From NCBI GenBank assembly GCA_947561585.1, contig CANNZV010002609.1, positions 1 to 64,000 of the forward strand: a stretch of 64,000 bases of DNA, given 5' to 3'. Every line of letters begins with the position of its first letter. Positions within the stretch are counted from its first letter, which is position 1. Both the position numbers and the translations under genes were made by a program. The notes beneath the pieces were generated by a model, which was given only the letters and a program-made list of their open reading frames with translations, was not told where the DNA came from and did no database searches. The stretch is from Caprella mutica (taxonomy: Eukaryota > Arthropoda > Malacostraca > Amphipoda > Caprellidae). Shown one piece after another: positions 1-12,530 of the stretch.

Positions 1-420
1 CTAATTGAAAAACTAACTAATAACTATTAATGGAATGAGAGGTTAATAAGAAATGAAGAGGAATGAAGTGAATGAAGAAGAGTTCATCTTCAGGATGGAT
101 TAAATAAATATTCTAGATTGGTCATCTTTACAAGATCAAATTATTACGACTATATTTGGATATAACCGATAGAAGGCAGGTATCGGTGATTCGGTTATAT
201 CTTCTTTTCTTACGGAATCGGTGAATGTATCGAGTACTGCCATAAACATCGTTAAGGACATTAATAATAATAAGTATCGACGTGTGGCTGAAGAGTCGAT
301 AGTAAATAAGATGTGGTACAGAGGAAATACACCTGAAGGTATCCATGATTACATGCATTTATCATGGATACGATAGAAATATCGAGTAAATGTTTAATCA
401 CTCTTATCTCCACAATAATC

Positions 421-520
421 AGGCCCGGTCACACGAGTGTTTTTGGAAAAACGTGAAATTGGTTTAACATAATTTCCTCAGAGTCAAAAACGCTGTGAAA
501 ACGCTCGTGTGACCGGGTCT
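421..520. mobile_element. 100-bp MITE with AGGCCCGGTCACACGAG ends
   Basis: The inverted ends AGGCCCGGTCACACGAGTGT and AGACCCGGTCACACGAGCGT (other strand) enclose an AT-rich centre. The target duplication is unclear (TC or TCA). Confidence 0.75.
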
Positions 521-1430
521 TCAGCTAATACATTTTAATGCTAATATTTTGATGATTTGTATATTTCACATCTGGTTTCTTTTTTTGTTTTACCCAACTT
601 GTTCTAATTGTTTATTGCATATTTAACGTATATGTAGCATTTGTCATTCAGGTTCCATGGTAAAATAAAATACTCAATTAGGACTGTCAGCTTCATTTGA
701 ATACAGAGGATTTTTTTAAAGTGTTTAAAGACCACACAGCACATAGTTAATAGACATGACATCAAATACAGTCATTACTTACTACACAACTACATGAATA
801 CGAGTGACTGACTGTACACGCATGCACAAGAGTATGTGAGCAGAGCAATGTTATTCCTACCAAGCCAGTGGTGAGTGAACTAAAGCTACAGAGAGTATTA
901 ATTAAAATGAGACATGGGCAAATTAGAACAAATAACCGAGGTGTGTTATTCCAATGAGTTGTAATTAAAGTGATACTGTACTATTTAGGTTTAGTTTCCA
1001 ATGTCCTCAAACGAAAAGTAACCATTTGATCAATAAGCTTTACTCTCAAATTCAACCTATATTGCTTTTGTTATTCATTTAATTCTATGGGCAATATATC
1101 TATAAAGCCAAACTCCCCCCTTTACTTGCCCCTGATGTTATATACAAATTCAAATGAGGATAGTGTTCTGCGGCATATGTAAGTAACAGATACATTTATT
1201 AAAATATAAAGATATGATGAAAGTTTTAAATGAACCTACCTATAGTTTGTACTGCTATAATTGAAATGAATTAACATTAACTACATTTAACATCGAGAGT
1301 AACTATTCTCCTAATACCAGTAAAGCCAATAACAGGAGTCAGAGAGACAGTGTGCTGTTAATCAGTCCCCTGTTGCCAATCTGTTGTCATCTACTAAACA
1401 ACAGGGGGTGCCATTTGACTTAGTGACCAG
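521..1430. other. no feature seen
   Basis: AT-rich sequence without recognisable genes or repeats. The same holds for 1-420 and most of 1551-2183. Confidence 0.4.
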
Positions 1431-1550
1431 TGTCCTTACTCATCGTGTAACATCTGTAACTATTAAGTCACACTGTCCTTACTCATCTTGTAACATCTGT
1501 AACTATTAAGTCACACTGTCCTTACTCATCTTGTAACATCTGTAACTATT
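1431..1550. repeat. 43-bp tandem repeat, 2.8 units
   Basis: The unit contains TGTCCTTACTCATCTTGTAA and CATCTGTAACTATTAAGTCA; it starts at 1431, 1474 and 1517. Confidence 0.9.
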
Positions 1551-2183
1551 ACAGACAGGATGAACTTCAATAATCTGATACACAGGTATTTCGAATTTAT
1601 CCTATACAGCTGTGTCTCTACAGTGAGGTCCTTAAGTGCATAACTGTAACATTACTGCACTAAAGCGTTTCAATATCTTGGAAATGTTTCAGTTCGATGA
1701 ACTTTAATGTCTCGCTATTTAGTTTACTGAAATTACTCGCATCATTTCAACCAAGGATAAGTTTGAGCCACTAAAGTGCATCGAACTGAAAAAACTTTCA
1801 AGCTTTTGAAACACTTTAAGTGCATCAAAACTATAGTTTGAGTGTCTCGCTTCAGAGCCAAAGCCTATAGGATGAACTTCAAGCACCTGAGTGCATCAGA
1901 ATATTTAAGGATCTAGTAATTGAAGCCTGCGTACCTAAATATCCTCTAAAAGTGTAAGTAGCAATATTATATAGAACAGAACATAGTAGATATTGTACAT
2001 TTGTTAGTCGTACCAATGGTACTGGAGCAGAGAAAAGAAAAACAGCAGACAAAAGGTACAAATAGACACTGTTAACATCACAGGTAGGTACTAATTATCT
2101 TCACCTGTAGTATAGTGACAATAGACACACAGGGTATTAGTAGAGACTGTACTCACTGGTATGAGGACTAAGTAAAGGAAAAA

Positions 2184-2215
2184 ATAACCTTCCGCAATTT
2201 TGCGCAAAGGGTAAT
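2184..2215 (+). mobile_element. solo SINE tail
   Basis: ATAACCTTCCGCAATTTTGC then GCAAAGGGTAATA is the terminal hairpin of the SINE family at 5674, without a body. Confidence 0.5.
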
Positions 2216-2579
2216 AATAATATAATGATGAAGAATTCAATTGCCTCATCAAGATATGAACCCCTGGCAACCAGCACAGATAGCTAGTTCGATAAACAAT
2301 TCAAAGCTGTGATGTGAAAAGTCATGATCACAAATCACAGTTTTATAATTTCAAATCTTACAAATTTGAAAACCAGACCATTTTTCTAATAACCACAAAC
2401 ATTTTACAACCAGTGAAGTGTGAAGAAAACATCACACACACACTTTTCTTAGACTTTTTTTTTCTTTGACAATCAATATATATTCCATCCCCGTCCACCT
2501 CTCATCCCACGTTAAACCAACCGCCAATTTTATTCTTTTCCCTCCTTCCTGTGATTTATTTCCCCCATTTGGGACACAT

Positions 2580-2640
2580 GTGACCCACGGGGGATTAGGG
2601 GGGGGGGGGGCTGGGTACTGGTCAGATTGAGGGAGAGAGA
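2580..2640. other. poly-G tract
   Basis: A run of eleven or more G followed by CTGGGTACTGGTCAGATTGA and GGGAGAGAGA. It is a low-complexity tract; similar tracts of C or G lie near 13050, 20740, 32190, 34830 and 41310. Confidence 0.6.
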
Positions 2641-2652
2641 TGATCATATGGG

Positions 2653-2793
2653 GTTACTAACGAGTTATCGGTCAGTTCCACATTCTTGGTCATACGAGAA
2701 AAAATAATGTAATTAAAATCAACTAATTATTATAATATACTTTTTCTTATATGACCGAAGATGTGGAACTGACCGGTAATTCGTACCTTACTC
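2653..2793. mobile_element. palindromic MITE copy
   Basis: CGAGTTATCGGTCAGTTCCA at the left is mirrored by TGGAACTGACCGGTAATTCG at the right, with an AT-rich centre. Same family as 39699-39836. Confidence 0.75.
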
Positions 2794-3206
2794 TATATGT
2801 TCTATTGTAATTCATTCTCTTAAATTCAATGGCAGTTATTTAGATGTGAGAAGAAATAAATTAAAGTTCTATGACGAGAATTTAAGAAATATTCTTACAC
2901 AAATTTATTACATTATTATTACTAATAATGAGTGTGATTGAAAAGAGAGATAATAACATGTTCAAATAGGGTTCATAATTTTCCCCATTCGCATGACACT
3001 GGTATCTAATTGGAAATGCTCCTGAAGGCATAAAAGCTACTCAGTGCACATATCGTCAGTTGAATCAGTGTCTTCACTCAGTGTACATCTTCCATTAGAA
3101 GCAATTCCAGTTAATGTAATTAGTGTAACAATAGACATGAGGAGCTGTAATAGTTTGTAAGAACAGTGAGGGTGCATCGTTAAGTGGACCTCCTGTAGGA
3201 AGACTG

Positions 3207-4718
3207 AACACTGCACACTGGTAATGACAACACGGAGCACTGAACACTGTTAATGAAAACACGGAACACTGCACACTGGTAATGACAACACGGAGCACTG
3301 AACACTGGTAATGACAACACGGAGCACTGAACACTGTTAATGAAAACACGGAGCACTGAACACTGTTAATGACAACAAGGAGCACTGAACACTGTTAATG
3401 AAAACACGGAGCACTGAACACTGTTAATGAAAACACGGAGCACTGAACACTGTTAATGAAAACACGGAGCACTGAACACTGTTAATGAAAACACGGAGCA
3501 CTGAACACTGTTAATGAAAACACGGAGCACTGAACACTGTTAATGAAAACACGGAGCACTGAACACTGTTAATGAAAACACGGAGCACTGTACACTGTTT
3601 ATGAAAACACGGAGCACTCTACACTGTTAATGAAAACACGGAGCACTGTACACTGTTAATGAAAACACGGAGCACTGTACACTGTTAATGAAAACACGGA
3701 GCACTTCACACTGTTAATGAAAACACGGAGCACTGTACACTGTTAATGAAAACACGGAGCACTGCACACTGCTAATGAAAACACGGAGCACTTCACACTG
3801 TTAATGAAAACACGGAGCACTGTACACTGTTAATGAAAACACGGAGCACTTCACACTGTTAATGAAAACACGGAGCACTGTACACTGTTAATGAAAACAC
3901 GGAGCACTGCACACTGCTAATGAAAACACGGAGCACTGTACACTGTTAATGAAAACACGGAGCACTTCACACTGTTAATGAAAACACGGAGCACTGTACA
4001 CTGTTAATGAAAACACGGAGCACTTCACACTGTTAATGAAAACACGGAGCACTGAACACTGTTAATGAAAACACGGAGCACTTCACACTGTTAATGAAAA
4101 CACGGAGCACTGTACACTGTTAATGAAAACACGGAGCACTGCACACTGCTAATGAAAACACGGAGCACTTCACACTGTTAATGAAAACACGGAGCACTGT
4201 ACACTGTTAATGAAAACACGGAGCACTTCACACTGTTAATGAAAACACGGAGCACTGCACACTGCTAATGAAAACACGGAGCACTGCACACTGCTAATGA
4301 AAACACGGAGCACTGTACACTGTTTATGAAAACACGGAGCACTCTACACTGGTAATGAAAACACGGAGCACTGTACACTGTTAATGAAAACACGAAGCAC
4401 TCTACACTGTTAATGAAAACACGGAGCACTGCACACTGCTAATGAAAACACGGAGCACTGTACACTGTTTATGAAAACACGGAGCACTCTACACTGTTAA
4501 TGAAAACACGGAGCACTGCACACTGCTAATGAAAACACGGAGCACTGTACACTGTTTATGAAAACACGGAGCACTCTACACTGGTAATGAAAACACGGAG
4601 CACTGTACACTGGTAATGAAAACACGGAGCACTGTACACTGGTAATGAAAACACGGAGCACTGAACACTGTTAATGAAAACACGGAGCACTGCACACTGT
4701 CAATGAAAACACGGAGCA
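3207..4718. repeat. 29-bp minisatellite, about 52 units
   Basis: The unit is ACTGTTAATGAAAACACGGA plus GCACTGAAC. Variants at the end (GAACACTG, TTCACACTG, TACACTG, CTACACTG, GCACACTGC) are arranged in repeated blocks. The left edge (3207-3380) is more diverged (GGTAATGACAACACGG). Short frames at 3037-3385 are repeat artefacts. Confidence 0.95.
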
Positions 4719-4973
4719 CTTTTTTCAAGTTTTGTTTGTCTAAGATTGTAACACAAGAGTGTAAGAAATTCTAATCATAATGTTTCACTTGCTAATACTA
4801 GACAGTGTATAACCAAGTTTAACATAGGCGCAACAAGTAAGAAATCATTCGCTAGGTTTACATTAAAAAGACCTTACTGATGCTAATACTTTTCAATATT
4901 TTGAAATTGGTTTTGATATATGAAGACATTATTGTAAGTTTTAAATATTAAGACTAAGCAAAGGACGGCAGTC

Positions 4974-5645
4974 TATCGAGTCGTGACCAAGTGTGATGAA
5001 GAGGAAAAAAATAAAGAAGTCGCCACAGCCTCGAAAGCATTTCAGAACTTTTCTGGTTGGACTGAAAAGCAGTTGAAGGCAAACCCAACTCATTCTAAGT
5101 CAAAAAAGGCAGAAGGACGCAATGTTAGCCACGGATCCATCTGCAGAGCAGTCAGAAGACCTTTGGATGAAGTCTTATGATTGGAGACGCCGAAACTTCC
5201 TCACTGCAGCCGTCTCATTTTAGCAGCCGTGGCAAATGATGGCAAGAGGATGCATTCTCATTTCATCGAAGCTGGACTTAGCGGAGTATTTAAAGATTCA
5301 TAATAATATTTTGCTGCTCTGGATACCTAGAAACTACGATGCTGCAAAAGTCATACTTTTTCCAGTCTTCGCCAGCGAATGGAGCAAATAGGCTGGAATT
5401 TCCTGAAGGAAAATCTTCCCTTGTTTGTATCGAAGGACATTTGGCCTAGTAGCACTCCAGATCTGAATGTTTGTGACTTTTGGTTATTTAGCATGATTGA
5501 AGAAGAGTCTAATGTTAATCAACACCGTAATGTTAATCTCAGAAGACAGCCATTGCAAGAGCTTTCAGGAATTTCAGTGTCGATGAAATAAGAACTATTT
5601 GTTCACAGTAGTTTCGCAAGAAGAATTCCAATATTATCGATGCAG
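4974..5645 (+). pseudogene. mariner-like transposase relic
   Basis: Plus strand. 4983-5180 reads through NVSHGSICRAV, the second helix-turn-helix of mariner transposases. About 5215-5290 reads AAVANDGKRMHSHFIEAGL, the block before the second catalytic D. 5379-5591 reads FVSKDIWPSSTPDLNVCDFW, the third catalytic block with SPDLNPxDFxW degraded. The first catalytic D region is deleted, and several stops are present. No inverted ends seen. Confidence 0.78.
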
Positions 5646-5673
5646 AGGTGTTATCATATTAAGCCACATTAAA

Positions 5674-6150
5674 TGCACTCGGTAGAGCACATACCGCCGC
5701 TTGAGTAGTTGAGTTATAAATGATCTTGACCTTTGACCGGATCGCTCCCAAAATTCTACCAGATGGTTCCTGGACATTGACCAATTGTACCATCAAATTT
5801 CAGACAATTTGGTTAAACACTTTTTGAGGTATTTAGTTATAAATGGCCTTGACCTTGATCTTTGACCCAATCGCTCCCAAAATCTAACAAAATGGTTCCT
5901 GCATATTGATCAATCGTCCAACCAAGTTTCATGTAATATGGTTCAATACTTTTTGAGTTATAAATGACCATGACCATGAACTTTGAACGGGTCACTCCCA
6001 AAATTCTACCAGCAGGTCACTGGACATGGACCAATCGTTTCACCAAATTTCAGGCAATTCGGTTTAACACTTTTTCAGTTAAGCGAATAAAAAGATGATA
6101 AATAAATAAATGACGGCTAAAATATGACCTTTCCGCATTCTGCGAAGGTA
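5674..6150 (+). mobile_element. tRNA-headed SINE with triplicated middle
   Basis: The head GCACTCGGTAGAGCACATAC resembles the D-arm/A-box region of a tRNA. The middle block (AGTTATAAATGACCTTGACC, then CGCTCCCAAAATTCTACCA, to GGTTCAATACTTTTTGAG) occurs three times, at about 5712, 5833 and 5956. The tail GATGATAAATAAATAAATGA then CCTTTCCGCATTCTGCGAAG is shared with 18186, 23307 and the lone tails at 2184-2215 (plus) and about 15925 (minus). No promoter B box is clear. Confidence 0.75.
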
Positions 6151-6984
6151 CTAATTGTGATACAGGTTATAAGGATTACAGAATTAAATGTTAAAAATTT
6201 AAAATGATCCTTTTACCTATTTTATCCTTTCGAAATAAATGAAAAAAGTCCCAATTTACCTGCGGGACTCTGTATAAAAGGGTTATAGGTAAATTGCTCA
6301 AATGAAAAATTGCTCGAAAGAACAATTGCTCGAAAAAACAATTGCTCGAATGAACAATTGCTCGAACGAACAATTGACCGAATAACAATTGCTCGAATGA
6401 TCAAATTGCTCAGTGTCCAAATTAATAAAAGTCAGTTAATCATCAAGTTGGATCACTTCAATTAGCTGCACCTAACCATCCTGGTGTCTAATTAGTAATT
6501 TATAATAATTGTATTTCATATTTTCAAACGCTAATTAGGGAAGAACCGGGTGAGTTCGTACATTTTTCTTTTCAAGGCTTATAGAATCTTAACTATCCGG
6601 GATACAAGTTCGTTCTAACTCACAATCGAATTTATAGGTATTCATCTGCTTATAACTACAAACTAAATTATTTAAAACCTTATGGTTCTCTCTTAATATC
6701 GATTTTGATGAGATATATTCGTGTGTACGAAATCACTTCGAAGTGCGGGTGAGTTCGTGCAAGCAGAGTATCACTCCGTACAGTACTAAAAAAGGGGGGG
6801 AAAGGAAAATTCAGTAAGAATTTCATTTATTTTAAGGAAAATATTATAAAACCCTAGAATGCCGTATCCCTTTTCAGAAAACAAAAAATCACAAAAGGCT
6901 TCATCACCAATGTCTTCCGAACTAGATTATAGAGCGCTTTGTCAATGGTGAATTTGAGTTTTTATTTCTTGAAATTTGTTTCAC

Positions 6985-7720
6985 TTTCAGTAACTCTTTT
7001 TCTATGGTATCAGTTGCTGTCATTGACCTTCTTGGTTATCTGCCTCTGCTGCTGCCCTTTCTAGGAGGAGCCTTTGGGAATGGCCGAATGTTTTCGAAAG
7101 ATGTTTCTAAAAATGAAACATTCAATGTAGAGGGGCTTTGTTGTTGCTCGGTGGCGGGTGAAGTAGGAGCTGGCTCGATGAATGATGAAGTAGGAGAAAC
7201 CTCGGTGGCAAGTGAAATAAGAGAAGACTCGGTGGATGGAGAAAAAGTAGAAGCCTCGGTACCGGTAGAAGTAGAAGAAGGCTCGGTGGATGGTGAATCA
7301 GGAGCGGGCTCGATAGATGGTGAAGTAGGAGCAGGCTCGGTGGCGGGTGAAGTTGGAGCAGGCTAGGTGAATGATGAAGTAGGAGAAACCTCGGTGGCAA
7401 GTGAAGTAAGAGAAGACTCGGTGGATGGTGAAAAAGGAGAAGCCTCGGTGCCGGTAGAAGAAGGAGAAGGCTCGGTGGATGGTAAAGCAGGAGCAGGCTC
7501 GGTGGATGGTGTAGAAGAAACAGGCTCAGTGTATGGTGAAGTAAGATCAGACACGATGCCATCCTTTACTACTTCGCTTGTTAAAACTTTCTTTTCTAAT
7601 TTATATACTCATCAAATTCTGAACCATTTCTGGATCTTTTTGTGGCATCTTTCAGCGTCATCGGAGGAACTTTATACAATTTAGCAGCTTTACGTACTGA
7701 TTTTCCATTTTCCAGACGTT
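6985..7720 (-). pseudogene. pogo-like transposase relic with expanded internal repeat
   Basis: Minus strand. At 7718-7620 there is a Psq-type helix-turn-helix (VRKAAKLYKVPPMTLKD). At 7130-6990 there is the C-terminal tail seen in pogo/Tigger transposases (IRPFPKAPPRKGSSRGR, then TDTIEKELL after an in-frame TAA). Between them, instead of the ~250-residue catalytic domain, lies a Ser/Thr/Pro/Glu repeat of ten-residue units (STEPAPTSPA type). This repeat is encoded by 7140-7550 and broken by one TAG near 7366. All DDD catalytic motifs are absent. Confidence 0.65.
7140..7550. repeat. 30-bp imperfect coding-type repeat
   Basis: Plus-strand units such as GAAGTAGGAGCAGGCTCGGT plus GGATGGT run about 13 times, with a ~190-base duplication (7180-7366 resembles 7367-7530). 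Minus-strand units read S-T-E-P-A-P-T-S-P. Open frames on both strands follow from the unit length being a multiple of three. Confidence 0.85.
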
Positions 7721-8958
7721 ATATGCCTGTTAAACATCACAGGAAGAATACTGTTTCGTTCTTTTACGTGTATATACTCGAGCCATTTATTAAAATAGAG
7801 GTGAATTCGTACATAATGGGGTGAAAACGTACAGAGGAGGATGTGCCCGTACATATGTGTACGATGACACGCCACACCGCAATTTTATTTTCAAATTGGT
7901 CTACATCAGATACTAATGAGTTATAACTAAATATTAACGTTTACATACGTAGAGAATATCCTAGTGAATACTAGTATTCGATATAAAGTTTTTAGATAAT
8001 ATATTGTAATTGCTATGGCTTAGCTCAAGTAGTGAGAAAATAACATTTTAGTGCTGAAAATATATGATATCTCACCGAAGGAACATACTACACCGTCACG
8101 CGTTGATCTTGTTTCAAACTGATTGTTATTAAAATGTATAGGATCACTCAAATTTCAACGGGTTAGAACATAACAGGAGTTGATTTATGGCCCTGTACGG
8201 ATTCACCCGCTGTACGAACTCACCCGATTGATCATTCGAGCAATTGTTCATTCGATCAATTGTTCGTTTGAGCAATTGTTCTTCGAGCAATTTTTCTTCC
8301 GAGCAATTGTTCTACGAGCAATTGTTATTTAAGCAATTGTCTTTCGAGCGATTGTTAATTCGAGCAATTGTTCGTTTGAGCAATTTTCAAAAGCTAAAAT
8401 AATAAATATAAAAATAAATTAACTATTCTGATATTGTACATGTCATTTCAACAGATGACACACTGAAGAGTAAACCTTCTGTAACCTTCACATTGACATT
8501 TGAAGGTTACCTTCATGATATACCACTAAAGTAAACCATCGATTGGCACTGCCTTCTCATCTGTGACATCAATAGGCATATTTAGACATATGATGAGCTG
8601 GAGAGAATACGGCACTCTAATCTAAACATACGGCACCCTAATCTGAACATACGGCACACACTATCAACACTGGTTAAAGAGTTTGATTTTAATGTAGTCA
8701 AAAACTAAAAGATCACAAACACATGTGTTACTTTAGTAAAAAAAACGTGGAATCGTTTTTTATATTTAGGTACTTAATTAAAAGTAGTTAAGTTTCTAAC
8801 TTAGATTTAAAGAGTGTGTGGACACATATACTTGTATGTTTGCTACTGCTGTTAAGAGTTTACGAATTTGTTGCCAAATAATTTGATAGTGTGTACGGGG
8901 CATAAAGCAGCAAGGAGCAGATAATCCATACTATATAAATAGAGCTGCTTCTGTCCTA

Positions 8959-9561
8959 AGGCCGGCCATACACTTGCATGTCCACCTGACAGGTACACAT
9001 GAATAGCCAAGCCTGTCAGGTGCACCTGCTAGTGAGTGGCGGGATAAACTAGCCTTTCAGGCAACCTGCCAACTGATGATAATTCGATTAGTTCTGCCTG
9101 ACAGGTGAGTAAAACTGATGTGTGAGTGGCGGTTTTATCCTGTGTATCTGAACAGGTCTCAGTTATTACCTTAGAAAATTGATGAAAGTTATGTTTTGGT
9201 CGGCATTTATTTATTCTCTTTGTATAATGATTCATTCATGTGCAGAAAATTGTAATAATCTGATTGTTCATGTCTCAATTCATTAAGAAGATTAATAATA
9301 TTGGTAAATTTATTTCTTCTTTGCATTCATTCCTTACGCCATTGTTTGCGTTTCTTCCTACTGTTTTTACATTTCACAAAAGATACAGATAATAAAGAGA
9401 GAAAGGAAAACTCATCTTTTCGAGAATCCATGGCGAAATGACAAAACTGACAGGTAGGCATGAAGAGTGAGTGTGGTCATAAGGTAACAGGTACACCTGC
9501 CAGTCATACCTATATATTCATGCGTACCTGTCAGGTGAACATGCTAGTGTGTGGCCGGCCT
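8959..9561. mobile_element. 603-bp MITE with AGGCCGGCCATACAC ends
   Basis: The ends AGGCCGGCCATACACTTGCA and AGGCCGGCCACACACTAGCA (other strand) are flanked by TA on both sides (8957-8958 and 9562-9563). The self-complementary word ACCTGACAGGT recurs near both ends (four or more times). No transposase; the minus frame at 9029-9235 is incidental. Confidence 0.8.
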
Positions 9562-10599
9562 TAGAATAATAATATGTACTAGAGAGGCACGGGAGCAGCG
9601 AATTGGAGACTGTTTTGGCTAATGACTCACCACTTGCTTCTGTCTGTCCGTCACACTAAACCTAATAATACGCTTGGTAAGCATTTGGTAGCATGGGTAG
9701 GAAATTATATTCTGATACCAGTTGAATAAATGGTTTCAATTTATTTTATTCAGTTTAAAATATTCAATTACAAGCGGAGCCAGAGGTGATAATTATTAAA
9801 TAAATTGAAGTTTTATCAGTGGCTTTAAAATTGATAGATTAGCAATGATGTCATTATTGACAGCACGCGTACACTAGAGCCTAATGGAACATGAATACCG
9901 ATGTATATTAATACTATTGCAAACAAAGTAAATGAAATGGAATATGTTAAAATAAGAGCTTTTGATTGTTGTACCTTGATATTACGGGGAACACACTCAT
10001 ATCAACTATAAACATTTATAAACCTTATGAGAAAGTATCGGTTTTAACATAGTAATGTTTCGGTGTTGCAAATAATAGGTGTTCGTTTGCAACGATAGGA
10101 GCCATTCTCTCTCATTAAATCAGTTCAATAATTAAGAGGATATTAAGAGGATATTCCACAACTAAAAGCACTCTATTGTGGTAATTAATAATGAAAATAT
10201 TAGCGAAGGAGAAATTAAATAAATTGAACATCACACGGAACTGTAGAGAGTATTGCAATACCTTTTATTTCTAGTGCAAAGTGCAATGTACATACAAAGG
10301 AATGAAGAAAGTAATGTCAATAATGAAACCTTTAATATTTTCAGTAATAAATGTTAGTACAATTAATAAAGAATACTAACTACAAAAATAAGTAAATAAA
10401 TTGAACCTCTTCCTCCATGTAAATATCCCTTGACACACATCCATCCCTACGACACACATAGGTGTGTCAAACTGGTTTGAGGCGAGGAAACCAGAGAAAA
10501 TTAGAAATGGTTAAAATAAAATGCTCAGACGTTTGAATCTGATAATTCAAGTCTTCAGTGTTCAACAAACGTTGGTGTGATATATTGTTAATAGAAATA

Positions 10600-10800
10600 T
10601 GAGCAAATATCCGGCTAAGATAACAGAAGTCTGGATAACAGAAAACTAGTTTTGATTCCTAAAAATTCAGGATAACAATTACTTTTTTTTTTAATTTATA
10701 TTTGAAAAATCGGATAATTTCAAAAAAATCTTTTTAGTGTCATTTTTAACCCCAATAATTTTTTTATTCGGAAAATATATAACCAAAAATATACAGTCCG
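10600..10800. mobile_element. possible Tigger-like MITE end
   Basis: CCGGCTAAGATAACAGAAGT and CTGGATAACAGAAAACTAG are successive variants of a GGATAACAGAA word, and ATCGGATAATTTC occurs near the right. The pattern resembles Tigger subterminal repeats. Ends and TA flanks are not defined. Confidence 0.3.
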
Positions 10801-11639
10801 ACATTTTTGTCTGGTAAGTAACTGACTCATAATTCACTATTACATTTTGTTAAATAGATTTTATTATTAAATATTAAAATACGGTATAGTTTGATGCGTC
10901 ACAATTTGATATTTAGTTAAATATTTCCAATGATAGTAACGGACATATAATCTCAAATGATAAAAGTTTACGTTAGTAACAGAGAATCAAAGACAAAGTA
11001 TTCAGAAGAAGGAATACACTCACTAGATGCAATACAATAAGCTAAAGGTCATGCAATAAAGCCACCAACTTAAACTGGTTTACAAGCGCAGGTTTACTAG
11101 TTAACTATATTCAGTCATGGCTAAACCAGTTAGTGAACTAGGGTTATCAGTGAGTTTGATCTCAGGGTCCTTAAACCTAGAACTACCTACTAGTAAAATT
11201 GACTGTTATTCACTTTTCAAACATTTGCATCTCATAAATTATTATGGTAGATAGATACTTGATTATTTGTTTTAAAAAAATTCATTAAAAAAACACACAT
11301 TAAAAATAGAAACAAACAACTATCTACCAATAATAATAATAAGATAGAAATGTTTGAGAAGGAAAGAGCAGTCACAGTAACTGCTCGGTAATTCATGTGT
11401 AAACTTTATGCACAGTTCCATAGACAGTATATGCTATAAGTAACTATATGTACTTTTGCAGTATAAATATATCAGTACATCTATTGATCCAATGTTTTTT
11501 CTATTAATTCTATAGATATTAGAACAAAGAGCCCTAAGGTAAATAGAATAACTGTGTGTCTACCACCACTCAATGGGGATTTAACCTCTCGCTATTGAGT
11601 GGGTAGATTGTGAGGGGAGATTAGATGGGGACAGAAGGC

Positions 11640-12530
11640 GAGTAGATAGGGCCTACTTACCCTATCACAGGATTATCTACTCACCAGTAGATAGGGACTG
11701 TCAACTAGTGATCGGACGATCAATCGTAATCGTATCGGGAATCAGAAATCCAAAATTTAAGGGCAGTTCCTATATACCTAAAACTACTATTCCAGTATTA
11801 TATGTAGCAGCTTCTACCAACTAACAACAATACAGACCCTTTTTATGGGCTTCCGATTAGTCCCGGAAAAATATCTTGCAATGGCAAATTTTACTTGTCA
11901 CTTTCAATAAATGGAAGTATGCTTGTATGTTACACTAATTGTTTCATTCACCAAAGACAGATGAATTTCATCATAAATGGTCTTGGTTGGTCAACCTAGC
12001 TAAAACCTGGTGAAGATTACGAACCCCTAAACAATCCTTGGAATTTGTAACTATGAAAATCCACACGGTACAATGCACTACATCTGTGCATATTTCAAGA
12101 AAATATTTCGAATCTTTTCAACAACTTGATGTATCTAATTACCATCAAAAAACATCAATCAACTATATGACCAAACAGATCAAACTGCTATTTGATGAAA
12201 GTGTGGCTTATTAAACTATTTCAAAAAATCATACGTTTCAGCTTACATGTAAACACTATAGAGAACAAATTAACTTAGGCAATTACTAATAGATTGGAAA
12301 TTTAATAGGCTACTTAGTAAGGTACCCTTAGGCAGCTAATATCTAGCCAGATATAATAAATAATAATGAGGTACAGGAAATCGGATCCTTTGGATAGAAT
12401 CGGAATCAGCATAGTTAACTCATATCAACTATCACAGGGTTACCTATGTACTCACCAGCAGATGGAGACTATCTACTATCTACCCTATCACAGGATTATC
12501 TACTCACCCGTAGATAGGCTGCTCATGGAT
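11640..12530. repeat. dispersed copies of CCCTATCACAGGATTATCTACTCACC
   Basis: About 40 bases starting ACCCTATCACAGGATTATCT and ending GTAGATAGG occur near 11661-11691 and 12482-12518, with a weaker copy near 12425. Surrounding sequence also repeats GTAGATAGG. Nothing coding. Confidence 0.5.

Larger units (their letters stand above)
6547..8226 (-). mobile_element. pogo/Tigger-like transposon relic
   Basis: Bounded by exact inverted ends CGGGTGAGTTCGTAC (6547-6561) and GTACGAACTCACCCG (8212-8226). Further copies or variants of the same word occur inside (GCGGGTGAGTTCGTGC at about 6746, GTGAATTCGTACATAATG at about 7801, ACGGATTCACCCGC at about 8197). It contains pieces of a pogo-family transposase on the minus strand. 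TA flanks are not evident. Confidence 0.65.
6293..8395. mobile_element. region bracketed by inverted arrays of CAATTGCTCGAATGAA
   Basis: Left 6293-6412 holds about eight direct copies of a 15-18 base word such as CAATTGCTCGAAYGAA. Right 8227-8391 holds about ten copies of the inverse (TTCGAGCAATTGTT). The outermost words are ATTGCTCAAA and its inverse. No clear target duplication was found. A pogo-like relic fills most of the interior. Confidence 0.65.

Noticed and set aside
3207..4718. CRISPR-like array
   Set aside because: Units are directly adjacent 29-bp tandem copies with no unique spacers, and the window is eukaryotic. The same applies to the other arrays.
7004..7684. Plus-strand frames of 120 and 105 codons
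   Set aside because: The 30-bp repeat keeps both strands open. The minus strand fits better because it links to pogo-type HTH and tail motifs.
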